Shown here: piece by piece, positions 1 to 11,370 of the stretch | How positions within the stretch are numbered: position 1 is the first letter of the stretch | Layout of the letters: each line of letters starts with the position of its first letter | Origin: Toxorhynchites rutilus septentrionalis | Lineage: Eukaryota; Arthropoda; Insecta; Diptera; Culicidae | Reading direction: 5' to 3' | Assembly: GCF_029784135.1 (NCBI RefSeq) | Contig: NC_073745.1 | Span: 97,857,105 to 97,921,104 of the forward strand | Length of the DNA: 64,000 nucleotides | Translations under genes and position numbers: made by a program | Notes under the pieces: model-generated | Databases searched by the model: none | The model's input: the letters and a program-made list of their open reading frames with translations, nothing else | What the model was told of the DNA's origin: nothing

Positions 1-489
1 TCTACAGTATTACTTTGATAGAATAACACACATTGTGATGTGGAAAAAGGCCATTAGATTGAACTTCCTATAGGAACAACAATGTAGTTTTTGGCCAATG
101 TTTTTTTACGCGATTTTTCGATTATTTTTTTTTGTGTTGAAAACGGAAGAACGGAAAAAATAAATGGGGGTTTCTGTAACGCCAAGAATCAAAAACTGAA
201 CTCATTCATTATTCTCGAATCACAGGAGATCATCTAAGTCAATTGTCAATTTCAGAAGAAGCGCAAGTCGATTCTGATGAAGAAATGAAGCGGCAGGAAT
301 CATCATCAAATAATTTTGTCGAAAAACCTTAAACGGATTGCATCTCCATTGCATTTGTGAAACGACTCGCTTCATAAACGCAAAAATATTTTTGGAGTCT
401 GGCTGGAATGTGCTATCCCCTATGCTAAATTAACCGGAGATTGCATCTACAGATTATTACAGATTCAGGTCCCTGCTAAATTCACTTAA

Positions 490-619
490 CCCTCCTGTAC
501 TCTTTAACTTCAAATTTGCTTCATTTGCATTTAGTTTTAATAGTCATTTAGTTCAACCTCCTCAAAACCAAATTATTGATTTTTCGGTATGTGATACCGA
601 ATGCGCAAGTATAGGAGGG
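490..619. mobile_element. piggyBac-like MITE, 130 bp
   Basis: The element is bounded by TTAA on both sides (486-489 and 620-623), the target duplication used by piggyBac-type transposons. The ends are inverted: CCCTCCTGTACT on the left and, read from the right, CCCTCCTATACTT. There is no coding capacity. Near the right end is a short stem-loop, GGTAT-GTG-ATACC. The right half has a homologue at 54490-54543. Confidence 0.75.
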
Positions 620-1426
620 TTAAGGGCAAGAACTTTGACTATACGGTCAGTATAAACAATACCTTTAAAAGTTTCCGACTTTTTGTTACGAACGAATTTT
701 AACGAATTGCATATCAATCGAATAAAAAATTTCTTTTCTTATGTTAGAATTCTTTTAATAAGCTTGAATTGGAACTAGGATTGGGCGAAGTTGAGAAAAA
801 GATCGATCTTGACGGATCAATTTTCTAAACGGCGTCTTTGAAAAATCGAATGCCTTATTTTCCAATTTTTACACTCGCTCCATAGATATTGTCTTTCCTT
901 TAAAAATAGGATAAACAATACACATTTCTATTCAAACACCAAATGCATTTTATTTTGATTTTCAGCGTGAAATTCACAAAAAAAATCTGATAGCTTACAA
1001 AATTGATTCTGTTCACGACCACTAATTTGACCACCTTAAAAGGGATCCAATGTGTATGAAATTTGTCAGGTAGTTTTGGTGATATACAAATCAATGTTCA
1101 CTGGAAAATAATTTATAAAAAAAATTTATACGATCAAAAAAGGATCGAGGTACAAAAAACGACCCAAAAAAACGGAAATCGAAGAAAAGATCGATCTTTT
1201 AAATATCGATCCAAGATTGCTCAATGCTAATTGCAATTCCATAAATCCGTATATGCTTTTAATTTATATTAACAAAAATGGATCGCCAAATGTATTGGTA
1301 AGCGCAAAACCCGAGGAAGGAATGGTCAGATTTGAGCTGTCTCTATTTTGTTGTATTCGTCTAGGCCAGTAGATCAGTGTTAATAGAAAAAAAAAATTTT
1401 TTGAAGTTCGAAAAAAAAAGTCCTGT

Positions 1427-1440
1427 ATGCTCTACAATTG
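1427..1440. repeat. Left 14-bp target site duplication of the LINE at 1441-2706
   Basis: ATGCTCTACAATTG occurs here and again exactly at 2707-2720, directly after the LINE tail. A 14-bp exact direct repeat flanking a 5'-truncated LINE is the signature of target-primed reverse transcription. It fixes both ends of the insertion. Confidence 0.85.
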
Positions 1441-2706
1441 TAGAGCTCTACAGTATTCCTTCCAAAGCCCTAGATGCTCTTTTATACCTTCTACCCCTGC
1501 ACCAATATGTGCAACTTGAAGCGGAAAAAGGTGCTCTTAGGCTTAAACGTACGAAACAATTCCAACAAGGAGATCTTAAGGGGCACTTGCAAATCCTGAA
1601 AGATTTTCAACTGAATCCTATATTAATCATGAACGAAGACTGGATGGAAACAGAGACTAACTTCAGCGTTCCTTTCAAAGTGATTGAATTCAATCGCAGC
1701 GTATGGGAAGAAGGTGGTCCAATAACTCGTCCGGGATCACTCGTGTTTTACACAGATGGGTCAAAAATTGGAAAATCTACAGGAGCTGGGATTACTGGAC
1801 CAGGGATAGATGTCTCAATTCCAATGGGACAGTGGCCTACAGTTTTTCAAGCAGAAATACATGCTATTCTAACATGTACAAACATTTGTTTGGCTAGGAA
1901 ACACAGGTATGCCAGTATCTGTATTTTCTCAGATAGCCAAGCAGCTCTAAATGCATTGAAAGCATATACTTGTCAGTCAAAGCTAGTTTGGGAATGTATT
2001 CTTTCTTTAAAAAAACTAGCTGTAACTAATGACGTTAATCTATACTGGGTGCCTGGTCACTGCGGTATAGAAGGTAATGAAAAAGCTGATCTTCTAGCAA
2101 GATTAGGATCTTCAACTAAATTCGTCGGACCTGAGCCATTTTGCGGATTATCTACATCCTGTCTGAAATCCGAGCTCAAATCCTGGAAAATATCGATGAT
2201 TGAAGCCAACTGGAGAGCTCTATCAACATCACGACAATCAAGATCATTCATTACACCTTGTAATAGAATAACACGCAGCCTACTCAGCTTGAATAAAGCC
2301 GATCTGAGTATGTTGACTGGGCTATTGACCGGACATTGTCCGAGCAGGTATCATCTCAAAAAAATTGGGAAAATAACGGATGATAAATGTCGTTTCTGCA
2401 ATTTTGATGCTGAAACTTCGGAACATTTACTGTGTCAATGCAGTGTATTGATTCAGCAAAGACTGCGGATTCTTGGAAAGGGCATTCTTATGCCTAACGA
2501 GATATGGTCTGCTGAACCAAAAAAGGTAAGAAACTTCTTAAAAGAAGTCATACCTTCTTGGGGGGAGATGCAAAGTCCTAGTGCGACTATCACTTATTCC
2601 TTGAGTGATGGAACGAACTGACAGCGCATATATAGTAAACTGGAGTGCACCACAATAGATCAAACTAATGGTCGCAGTGGTTCAATGCTCCTACAGAAGA
2701 AGAAGA
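1441..2706 (+). mobile_element. 5'-truncated LOA-type LINE
   Basis: This 1.27-kb insertion keeps only the 3' end of a non-LTR retrotransposon: the last part of ORF2 and a short 3' UTR ending in a GAAGAAGAAG-type tail. It is flanked by a 14-bp direct repeat, so the truncation happened at insertion and not by later decay. The protein is clearly related to the LOA-type element at 51.2-54.4 kb: both read SKALxA then QYVQLEAEK, and both end in RNase H plus a CCHC motif. It sits in the beta-tubulin intron, antisense to that gene. The LOA (Lian-like) assignment rests on the sister copy's endonuclease style plus the RNase H domain, so it is an inference. Confidence 0.8.
1443..2621 (+). pseudogene. 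C-terminal ORF2 fragment: RNase H and zinc knuckle
   Basis: The frame is open across the whole truncated element. It runs through a linker, then a ribonuclease H domain with its catalytic set visible: Asp in FYTDGSK, Glu in FQAEIHAI, Asp in FSDSQAA, and the GHCGIEGNEKAD block with His and Asp. A CRFC...EHLLCQC arrangement follows, typical of the C-terminal zinc knuckle in these LINEs. RNase H would remove the RNA strand during reverse transcription. No endonuclease or polymerase remains, so it is dead as an element. The open frame begins upstream of 1441 only by chance read-through from flanking DNA. The lack of any stop suggests a fairly young insertion. Confidence 0.85.
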
Positions 2707-2720
2707 TGCTCTACAATTGG
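2707..2720. repeat. Right 14-bp target site duplication
   Basis: Exact second copy of ATGCTCTACAATTG; see 1427-1440. Confidence 0.85.
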
Positions 2721-3551
2721 GAATATTCTTTTACATATGAAGTTTATAATAGAAGGAAATTGTAAAGGGCTCATTAGAAGATCAATCAATGAGAAGTTTT
2801 GGAATTGAATCCACGAACGCTCGCTTATTTAGAAAACGTGAACGTTCGAAAGAATTCATATAAAAAAATTAATTTTGAGCGGGACAAAGTTCGATAGGTC
2901 AGCTAGTGCTATATAAAACTTTCATGTTCGAGCAAAAATAATGGATGTTTTTACGACACGCCGCATTCCTAACATCATAATTTGACCTCAACTAGAACGT
3001 GATAGTAGGCCATAATTTTACACACTTTCATTTACCGTTAACGAAGCATGTTTTCCTCTTGAGGTAACACAAACCGTTGCCTCTTTTCAGCGCCAGATGG
3101 TTGGATTATTGCGCTCGTTGGCAAGGACCAAACATTCAGAACCATCAGCAAAGCAAATTGAAAAAAAACTTGAGCATAACCATCTGCCAGTTTTTTGGAA
3201 TGAAAATTCAGAACAAGCGCATAGCAAAGAAAATCTTTTTTTTTTCAGGAAACTACAGCTAAGTCAAATCTTGCGGAAGATTTATTAGAGAGATTTCTAA
3301 TAAAGAAACACAACTTTTTCGGAATCTTCATTTGAAAACAATTTTTTGAACCAACAATATCTTATGCACATCTTTTAAAAATTAATATACAAACCATGTG
3401 CAAATTAATCTACACAGATCTCCCCTACACAACCCTATTATTTCGCTTGCGTGCTGGAATGTCACCGCATTTCGAGATCTGGAATGATCTGCCAGCGCTG
3501 AGGTGGTGTGCGTTTCAGGCAGGCAGCCTGCTTTTTCGCTAACGGAAAAAG

Positions 3552-3582
3552 CTCTTCACACCAATATTGGTGGTGTGAAGAG
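3552..3582. repeat. Perfect inverted repeat, 12-bp arms
   Basis: CTCTTCACACCA and TGGTGTGAAGAG are perfectly complementary and separated by seven bases (ATATTGG). It lies in the GC-richer part of the putative beta-tubulin intron. It could be a dyad protein-binding site or a chance palindrome. Confidence 0.5.
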
Positions 3583-4165
3583 TACAGTCTCACTATTTTT
3601 CTCTTTCTGCAGTATTATCACCATCCAGCGAAAGAAGCCGCGCGCGCGTTTCTTCTTCACACTGTGGCACAAATGATGTTCAACATTTTATCGTTTAACC
3701 GGAAGCATGAATGTGTGCGTGTTGTGCAAATTCAAACACCGCTGGAAGAAAATGCCAACGTTCAAAAAAGGGCCGCAACGGTTCCTTTTTTTTATAGAAT
3801 CAATTTACCGTTAGAAACATGTCAAAATTCTGCTTCATATTGAACACGTTGAAAATCGCACAAATTAACACAAAATTGCAACGCATGTGCCCAATTCATC
3901 CTCTCACTGAGTGGAAAAAAAATCTTCACTTCACTCCAAAATCGATTCCAGTCGCTTCCTCGACAGTCATTAACTTTTTTTTTCTTCTCTCTCTCCAACA
4001 GCATAATTTTTGCAAATGGCGAGAAGCCATCTTGGGGGATTCCAACTTTCATGTGCACACAGATGGGGAGCCCTCACTCGGGGAATGAAAAAACACAATT
4101 TCTTCTCCACTTCGCAAAAAAATAAACTGCACCCAAAACGCCGTAGTTCGTGGAAAATAACTCAC

Positions 4166-4222
4166 CTTAGCTCCAATTTGGTTTCCGCACTGTCCGGCTT
4201 GGATGTGAACGATTTCTCTCAT
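4166..4222 (-). CDS. beta-tubulin, first coding exon (19 codons)
   Basis: On the minus strand the ATG at 4222 opens MREIVHIQAGQCGNQIGAK, the invariant N-terminus of beta-tubulin, and is followed immediately by a GTGAGT donor (4165-4160). Beta-tubulin pairs with alpha-tubulin as the microtubule subunit. This segment contains the start of the GTP-binding fold (GQCGNQ) and the MREI tetrapeptide, which is known to mediate co-translational autoregulation of tubulin mRNA. An intron directly after this Lys is a familiar position in insect beta-tubulin genes. The start context is CACC-ATG. The remaining exons are not in the window and should lie beyond position 1. Which beta-tubulin paralogue it is cannot be told from 19 residues. 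Confidence 0.93.
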
Positions 4223-4560
4223 GGTGACTGGTTTTTGTTTGTTCTTAACAAAGTTTTAACAAAGAGCGGAGAGGCCCCTAATTTGCGTTTTGTTAAACTA
4301 AAACTTAGATGTTTTTCCCACTGAACGAGAAAAACTTGTCCTCAGCTGCTCTGGATCTTAACAATTAAAACACAGGAAATTGTGTCCTCACTTTGCTGCT
4401 GCTGCACTCCTTTACTAAGCACAGAAATATTGGGAACAATAAAACACCGAGACTGTACTCCTTGACGATCACACACTAAATGAGCTGCTCTGCAGTGGAT
4501 TATTCGCTTTTTGCTCTCTTGACAACGCCCCGGGTTCGGTTTTTATGAAACCCGTACACG
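4223..4560 (-). promoter_or_regulatory. beta-tubulin 5' UTR and probable core promoter
   Basis: Upstream of the ATG on the minus strand is an AUG-poor, mixed-composition leader containing a CAG/CTG-rich stretch near 4395-4410. A TATA-like CATAAAAA lies near 4540-4547, and an initiator-like TCATTT lies near 4475. The flanking DNA to about 4700 is clearly GC-richer than the surrounding repeats. The exact transcription start is inferred, not seen. Confidence 0.4.
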
Positions 4561-4877
4561 ACCGCACCGGCGCACCAATACCACGGTGGGCACGTAACGC
4601 ACGCCGCAAAGCTCTCGCCCAACCAACCAACACCAACGCACGTCGTTTGCGCTCACCTGTAGTGGTGATTTGCCGGTCTGCGGCATAGGGTGAAATGCAT
4701 CAGCTGGCCCTGAGAATGGTGTGTGACTTTTTGGAATCCTACAGATGTTTTTCTCATTACGGTTACCATACTGGGTTCTCGAAATAGACCATAATTAACG
4801 AGCTGAATTCGATCCTTTTAGAATTAATTAGCAAATTTCGTCTTTTTCCTCAATCGACTACCCACTCATCTTTATTG
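4561..4877. other. Upstream flank of beta-tubulin, no gene seen
   Basis: GC-rich, CpG-containing sequence to about 4700, then AT-rich DNA. No open frame or repeat family is recognised. Confidence 0.4.
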
Positions 4878-5051
4878 ATTTCAAAATGTGATCCGTTTTT
4901 TTTGCGTGGTCGATTACAATTTGTCATTTCCATGAATATTCAATGCTTTCACATTGTAAAAATAATGTGATATCATTTCAAAATGTGATCCGTATTTTTG
5001 CGTGGTCGATTACAATTTGTCATTTCCATGATTATTCAAATAATGTGATAA
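4878..5051. repeat. Imperfect tandem duplication
   Basis: Two consecutive units both contain TTTCAAAATGTGATCCG, then GCGTGGTCGATTAC and AATTTGTCATTTCCATGA. The second unit, from about 4975, lacks about 20 bases near its end. Confidence 0.7.
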
Positions 5052-5132
5052 CACCAAAGATTGTTAGATAACTTATTGAGAATCATGTTGGATTATTTTT
5101 GATGGAAAAAATAAGAGTTTGAAAGTGTCCAT

Positions 5133-5160
5133 GACACGACCGCATTGTGGGCGTAGAACT
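5133..5160. repeat. Dispersed GACACGACCGCA motif, copy a
   Basis: GACACGACCGCA, a short spacer, then GCGTAGAACT. Related segments occur at 6118, 25895, 29701, 37452 and 37917. Confidence 0.5.
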
Positions 5161-5416
5161 TCAAAATTATTTTAGGATAAAACCATGTTTCAAATCATAG
5201 CTTTAGTTGAAATTACTGGTAGCCCCAAGAAGGACTGATGGTTTGCTTGCAACGCTTAGGAAAAAGCTTCAAGCGGATTCTTATGATTTTTATCCTAATA
5301 GAATCGGGATTTCACAAAGATTTGTAAACATTTTTAGAACTCGAAAACTGAAAGTATTCACATTTTCCCGTTCGTTTTTTTCGTTATACCAAAACAAGAT
5401 CAACAAAACGAACGGT

Positions 5417-5530
5417 CGGCTAACATAACAATGTGGCTGTCCACATACCACGTGGACAACTCTAGGAGATAGGGTGCAATGTCTACGGTGACGAAGTGAG
5501 TTTATAACAATTTCCATGTTGATACGTTAA
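5417..5530. repeat. CCACGTGG-rich repeat, copy a
   Basis: Contains GTCCACATACCACGTGGACA, then GTCTACGGTGACG and GATACGTTAAGTAACATTC. The same order of blocks appears at 14550-14675 and part of it at 16062-16189. Confidence 0.55.
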
Positions 5531-7509
5531 GTAACATTCATATTTATCTAATATAGTCGATTTCCTTTCGTAAACCTCGTTTCGTAAATCGAGCTTGCTT
5601 CCTAGCAAATTCGGCTGCATGTTAAATGGAATGAGTATATCAAACAGTTTTGTTGCCTGAGGATGATCTTTTGCTGTTACTAAAACATAATTAAAATGCA
5701 CACTGCAGCGTTATGGCAGTTATGAAAAATTTGCCGAAATTGTGTAATAATGCCAAAAACATTACTTTTATGATGATCGTTTGAAAAGTCCGTGCAAAAA
5801 TGAAAACAACTTATTTGTTTTATTTTTCAACACAGTCTCCCTCTTCGCTGCTCTAGTTTGTTGATCGCTTTTGTCGAAGTCCTAGTCCTAGTTATTTCTG
5901 CGTTCAATGGATTATAGATACACTTACTGAAAAAAATCAGTCGTCATTAGAATTGCTCATATTATAGTAAAAAACTAAATCGGAAAGTATCGAGGAAGTT
6001 AGCGGTTAATTTGAAGTGGAATTGCTCTATAGTTTACACGTAAAAGTGTGGTGGTATAATGCAAATGTTTGCAGCATAAATCGGATTTGAAAAAAAATTG
6101 TAATGGGTTGTATCTAGGACACGACCGCAGTTTTCGACGTAGAACTACGGAATTATATTATTCAATCCACTTGTTTATCACTTCGGTTATTATTTTAGAA
6201 TGCATCGAAATTTTTGTAATATCTTTTTAGCTATTTAATTTTTTATTACGAGTAGAGTCGAAATCTATCAGCACTTCTCGATTGTTTGGTTCAACTCGCA
6301 TCAGACTTTCTCCTTCCCACTAAGATATCGATCACAAACTATGAACCCTTTTGCTCCTATATTAGGCTTGAGATGTGATCGAACCCCACAACATGCAACA
6401 GTAAGGTTACCCTGCTATAATTTGAAGCCATACTTTCATGAAATATACGTTCATTTAAATAAATGCAGTGTATATCTATATTCCAAAATTCAGGATACTA
6501 TTCCATATCCGCATTAGCACAAAAAATTCTCGTATGCTGCTCGTCTTTGTCGTAGCGCACCTTGACACAGAGGGCTTCCTCTCCTTGTATCGAGCTGTGT
6601 GTGTATGTGTGTGAAATCAACATTAGACATGAATGATATCCGCTCTTTGTTTTGTGCTAGCTCACTCGCATCTGTGTTTTCATTCTATTCTATTTTTGGT
6701 TTCCGCCTCTAGCCCTGAGAAGGGGCCCTGGAAAGAAACTCTATTACATAATACTCCTTCACCCGAGAAGAAACCAATCCTCTCCCGCTCGATGCTCTGC
6801 GGCAACCATGTTGCTTCCACCAAACGAGAAGTTGTGTGGCTTCAGGTCAGGTCAGGTTTTGTATTATAGAGACTTCAAACTATTTCAGTTCATACGTCTC
6901 TAGCCTTGAGAAAGGCCCTTGGAAAACTTGACTCTACTCCTGCACTACACCTCCACCCTCATTGTCTTGAGAAAGGCACTCGATCCCTCGCCGTCCAGCT
7001 CGTCCAGCAACGATGTTGCCCAATCGGTGTCCACACAAAGAATTATGCGATCTGAGTGTCGAACAAGAATGATTGGGTTTGGCTTCAAATCGCGGATGGC
7101 TTATTTAAACCAAATATGTTGAAAACGGGCAGAAACGAATGTATCAGATGCTCGTTATTGATAGCTCTGTTCGTGAATGCACCCAAATCGGCAGAACAAA
7201 TGTATGAGAAAATGTGAATGCTTCCAGTTTTCATCAATTTAAACTGTTTGGGCATTAGTGGATTGTACTGTATAGTATATCAAACGAATCTTAGGGAATT
7301 TCGGCAACGGAGTTTTACGAATCACGGATCAGCTGCAAAATTTACACAATTTATTCCAATACATTTCAGTCAAATTCAATCCCAGTTCAGATATTTTTGT
7401 CATTAAAATTGAAACTCTCAGACAATTTAGTGAGTGCTTGACTCAGTTTTGTTTCAAAATAACTCAAGCAAACACATGTACGAATCTCCGAAAGAAGCAA
7501 TCGCCAAAA
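5531..7509. other. Intergenic, no gene supported
   Basis: AT-rich sequence with a second GACACGACCGCA...GACGTAGAACTACG segment at 6118-6149 and a short GT-rich run near 6598-6614. The small open frames here have no recognisable domains. Confidence 0.4.
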
Positions 7510-7810
7510 AGAGCCAACATTGGGTAATAGAAAAGAAATTGTTTTTCATCAGGATAACGCCAGGCCACACACCGATAGGAACCCGTCAAAAACTCCGGGA
7601 GCTAGGATGGGAGGTTTTTATAACCAAGTTTATAGCTCGAACTTCATATCAAGTGTTTACCACATGGCGAATGGTTTTCCAGACGAAATTCGATTGTTCC
7701 TGTTATTTTAAGGGTTTCTAAAGAAGATGCATAATGGAATTACTTTTAAAATGTCAACAAGTTATTCAAAAAAACAGTGCATATTCGCCTTAAATACTTT
7801 CATTCTAACT
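7510..7810 (+). pseudogene. mariner transposase relic (C-terminal part)
   Basis: Two overlapping frames together show VFHQDNARPH followed by RQKLRELGWEVF, the block around the second catalytic Asp of D,D34D mariner transposases. The frame slips within this block, and the sequence after it is too decayed to show the third Asp clearly. No terminal inverted repeats were found. It is an old, dead fragment. Confidence 0.75.
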
Positions 7811-9279
7811 AGAACAAAATTATGAATTTGTATCCCCCTGACCTTATATAACTTGCGTTATTTTATTGGTGCTTGGTGACGATACCAACGCGTTAAATGC
7901 TCTATATAAACCTATTAAAAAGGCCATTATTTGATCATTTTAAAACATGAGTTCCAGATAACCGCTGAAAATATAATCATTAACTGTGTGAGAGCACTAG
8001 GGGGAAAACCTTAAACCAGACCCCAAAAATAGGTTACACACCATCAACCGGCACTTAACCCTTGCTCGATCGATTTCCTCACTGAACCGGCCAACGCCTT
8101 CGCACTCACGCAAACATCCCTCATGCAGTGTTTGCGCGTGTTTGTACCGTTTGGCCAGTTCTGCCAACACCATAGCCGAACGCGCGCCGAGTGAATCCCG
8201 ACGACGTCGGCAACGAAAACGACGTCATCGGGTGAAGAGCGCATTTATGCTCCGTTCGACGGATGTTGGACCATCGCTCCCGTATGCGGCCAACGGCCTG
8301 CAGCAAAATCGGAAAAAAGCATTTGCCGCTCTAATCATACAAAAATGGAATTAATTAGTTGTGTGCCGATAGTTTTCACTGCGATTTTTCTTTTTTGGGT
8401 TGCTGATTAAGGAAAGCATTTTTTGGCCTCTCGATGATGATGTCATCGGTCGGAGGAACAAAAAAAAAATGGAAAGCTGCATTTGGGTGTTTTTTTTCCT
8501 CACGTGGAAACAGGCCAGGTTGTGCCGCACCCCTGAAGGCACGGACGATTCCAATTGGAAAACATGAGTTTGCGCACATGACCGGTAGCGAGGTATGGTG
8601 TGACACTCTCCCATACTGGTGTGCGTGCAAGAGCCTTTGGAGACAGGAAAAAAGCTTCGTCATATTCGGCGCCGATGTTATGCAAAAGAAAGCTGCCGCA
8701 GAGATGTGATCGACAGTGGAGTAAGACTGCTGCAAAAGTGGGTGGTTTTCATACAGAAGAAGGCAATTGGGTTGGGAGAACTTTGGGAGGAGAGCTTCGA
8801 TTACCTCAAGTGTATGTACAATTTTTAGCATGGGAAGGAAGAACAGATGACGGATGCAGGTAGGTTGGGATGTTGGGTGCTGCGGTCACCCGTGCTTGGT
8901 CATATGACTTATAAGGAAGGCTTCCAGTCCCCCTACGCGAACTGGTTTTCTTCTGTCGATAGTGGGCTAAAGCCGGAATTCGTTTGCTGTAAAGAAACAT
9001 TGCAGTTGGGTTGGCTACATTTATCGAGAATCACTTGAGCTGTGCGCACCTCGCCGCTCGATTCGATATTACGCTATCTGGGGCGATCGATACGGTCGCA
9101 TCGGCATTCTCACCGTCTCGGGCCTTTTTGTTATTGCCAATTACAGCATTCGGAGTGTTCTCTATTCGTTTTCGCATACAGTTTTTTTTATTATTCGCTA
9201 TGAAATTAAGGGAAACGATATTTGATTGACAAAAATTTCGAACTCCACGAGTTGGCGAGCAGTGATACATAACATGCAA
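7811..9279. other. Intergenic, partly GC-rich, no gene supported
   Basis: From about 8040 to 9200 base composition rises and several overlapping open frames appear on both strands. None shows a domain, consistent start context or paired splice sites. It may hold a diverged exon or regulatory DNA. Confidence 0.35.
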
Positions 9280-9302
9280 TATTATGAAAGATTTTATTTT
9301 TA

Positions 9303-10170
9303 TTTTGATTTTACTTGGTCTCGAGTTTTAAAAACTCCACAGACTGAATCTTCGTCTAAGTTCCTTAATCGACTTTTGAACACGTATTTAGATAAATTAA
9401 AATAAAAAACAGCACTTACATCATTGAACGATCTAACAGAGTTATCAAAAGGATTGTTGTACCCATACATTGTTCTATGACGGTTAACTACAAATAAATC
9501 ACGCTCACGAAGTTGACGGAAAGGTGCGTACAAGTTGATATTTTGCAGAAGAGAAGGGCAGTCTGTGTTTCCAATGATGAGGTCAAATATAAACAGTCTC
9601 TGGAGGTTGCTGCGCCTATCGGCTAGAGTCTACAGCGACTTCGATAGTCCGGCAGATTTGTTGGATCATACCACGGAAGTTGTCGAAGAGCATACCGAAT
9701 GAAGCTGCGTTGAACCCTTTCCATCCGAATACTTTGGATTGCATGATAAGGTGACCATACGGGAGCAGCAAACTCCATGATGTTGCGGACAATCGAGCAG
9801 TATAGTGCCTTTAGAGCGTATGCATCGGTGAAGCCACTTGCATTGCGTCGGATAAATCCAAGGGCGGCAAAGGCCTTTGCGGTTGTCGCGCTTACATGTT
9901 CGTTGAACCGGAGTTTGCTATCAACCGTGACCCCTAGATCACGGATAGTTTCTACACTTTCCAGAACCTTTGAATGTATGGAATACTGAAAATCTGATCG
10001 GGATTGTCGGCGGGAAAACGAAATAAATTTGCACTTTTTGGTGTCAAGCTCCATCCCGTTCTCAGTACACCACAGAGATAACTCGTCCACATCAGCTTGA
10101 AGTGCGCAGCAGTCTAGATGAGATGATATCACTTTCTAGATTTTCAGGTCGTCGGAGTACATCAGCAAAG
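9303..10170 (-). pseudogene. LINE ORF2, reverse transcriptase palm/thumb and C-terminus
   Basis: Begins at a MYSDDLK sequence (YxDD catalytic motif, Ser in the variable position) at about 10165-10140, followed almost at once by an in-frame stop. It then continues LQADVDELSLWC and a long thumb region. After a stop near 9623 the C-terminal tail resumes in another frame, with FRQLRERDLFVVNRHRTMYG and FNDVSAVFYFNLSKYVF. Reverse transcriptase would copy the element RNA at the nick; here it is broken at several points. Confidence 0.8.
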
Positions 10171-10171
10171 T

Positions 10172-10440
10172 CTATTCCAACCGGAAGCAAAGATCATTAA
10201 TAACCAAAATGAATATCAGCGGTCCAAGAACGCTACCTTGAGGAACGCCTGACGTGATGGAAAAAAGGCGTAAGTGAAATCCGTTCAGTTTGACAAACGC
10301 TCTCCGGTCAGATAGATACGAGCGTAGCCATTCGGTGATCCAATCAGGGAAGCCAAGATATTTAAATTTAGCAATTGCCAAGTTCAGAGGTACCTTGTCG
10401 AACGCCTTAGAGAAGTCGAAGTATCAATCTGGTTTCGTTT
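10172..10440 (-). pseudogene. LINE ORF2, reverse transcriptase fingers/palm fragment
   Basis: Shows DFSKAFDKVP (first catalytic Asp block), WLRSYLSDRRAFVKLNG and GVPQGSVLGPLIFILVINDL. These are consecutive conserved blocks of non-LTR reverse transcriptases. The upstream part is shortened by a deletion next to the endonuclease remnant. Confidence 0.85.
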
Positions 10441-10593
10441 CTCAATTTTCGAACACAGGAAACTCACGTAGGACATCAGGTTGGTAGTAGCTGATCGCTT
10501 CTTTACGAAACCATGCTGAAGCTCCGATATCAATGGTCGGGAAGCGGCATACAGGCAGGTTCTTGCACTATCAGGGGAGAATGTTGACGATGC

Positions 10594-11370
10594 TTATAAA
10601 TGTTTATAATTCTCGAAAAATTCAGCATAACTGTCTGCTAACTCGTGAGGTGAAGAGATAGACGAGATCTTAAATGTCATCTCAACAGGTATTTGATAAG
10701 GTTGCTTGCGAAGCAAACTATTAACATCCTCGTCGTAAGACCATGACAGCTGCGGCAGATTATAATCTCCATCTATCACAAACTTATCGGACTCCAAAGC
10801 ACGTTCACGGATCTGCTGTACTGCTGCAGAGTGCGTAGAATACAACGTCGGTGGTGAGTTCGGTCGGAGGTAAATTCCACACACATATATCGCAGAGTTA
10901 CATAACTTGATGCGCACAGCTATTTGTTCGATATTCTCGCAATCAACCAACTCAGCTGAATGGCATTCGAGACTGGCCTTAACGGTGATCAAAAAACCTC
11001 CTCCATTTTGAAGATTGCTGGAAGCAGCACTGCGGTCACAGCGGAATTCTGAGTAATTAGCAGCAAATTCGGAACTAGCGATATCAGAGCGAAGCCACGT
11101 CTCAGTTAGTACCACAACGTCATATTCGCAGGTGGAGAGTTTCAAAAAGAGCTCGTGAGTTTTGGTACGTATGCCCCTCACATTTTGGTAATACACTGTC
11201 AAATATTGCGAGTCGGTTTTGCACGGTCTTATGTGATGACTGGACAACATATGAGTAGTTTTTCCTGATGTTATTGGATGCGATCCGAAGAGGGAGTCGT
11301 TCCTGCGTTGCTCGCAATGTTCGAGATGTCGGGTTCTGTCACTGGACGGGCAGGGATGGCATGCTTCCAA
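10594..11370 (-). pseudogene. LINE endonuclease, truncated
   Basis: Starts in the YLTVYYQNVRGIRTK block (active-site Asn), continues with VVLTETWL (active-site Glu), GGGFLITVK and GIYLRPNSP, then GDYNLPQLSW (active-site Asp). Directly after this the frame jumps to HELADSYAEFF, normally the linker before the polymerase. The terminal SDH block of the endonuclease and much polymerase N-terminus are therefore missing. The protein would nick target DNA; this copy cannot. Confidence 0.85.

Larger units (their letters stand above)
1..4165 (-). other. Intron 1 of beta-tubulin (partial, runs off window)
   Basis: Everything below 4166 on the minus strand follows the splice donor of beta-tubulin exon 1, and no reading frame resembling the long conserved body of beta-tubulin occurs before the window edge. 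The interval is therefore interpreted as first-intron sequence of at least 4.1 kb. It contains a piggyBac-like MITE (490-619), a truncated LOA-type LINE (1441-2706) and a GC-richer stretch (about 3420-4165) that could hold intronic control sequence. Between 624 and 1426 and between 2721 and 3500 I see nothing else recognisable. The alternative, that exon 1 is an orphan fragment, cannot be excluded from the window. Confidence 0.6.

Noticed and set aside
1377..1442. Upstream extension of the LINE frame starting at a GTG
   Set aside because: The target duplication shows the element starts at 1441; the upstream codons are flanking DNA.
6598..6614. GT-rich run as a microsatellite of note
   Set aside because: Too short and ordinary.
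8376..8831. Minus-strand 151-codon frame in the GC-rich block
   Set aside because: Low-complexity end, no domain, overlapped by equally long frames on the other strand; no paired splice sites. Kept only as an unexplained GC-rich region.
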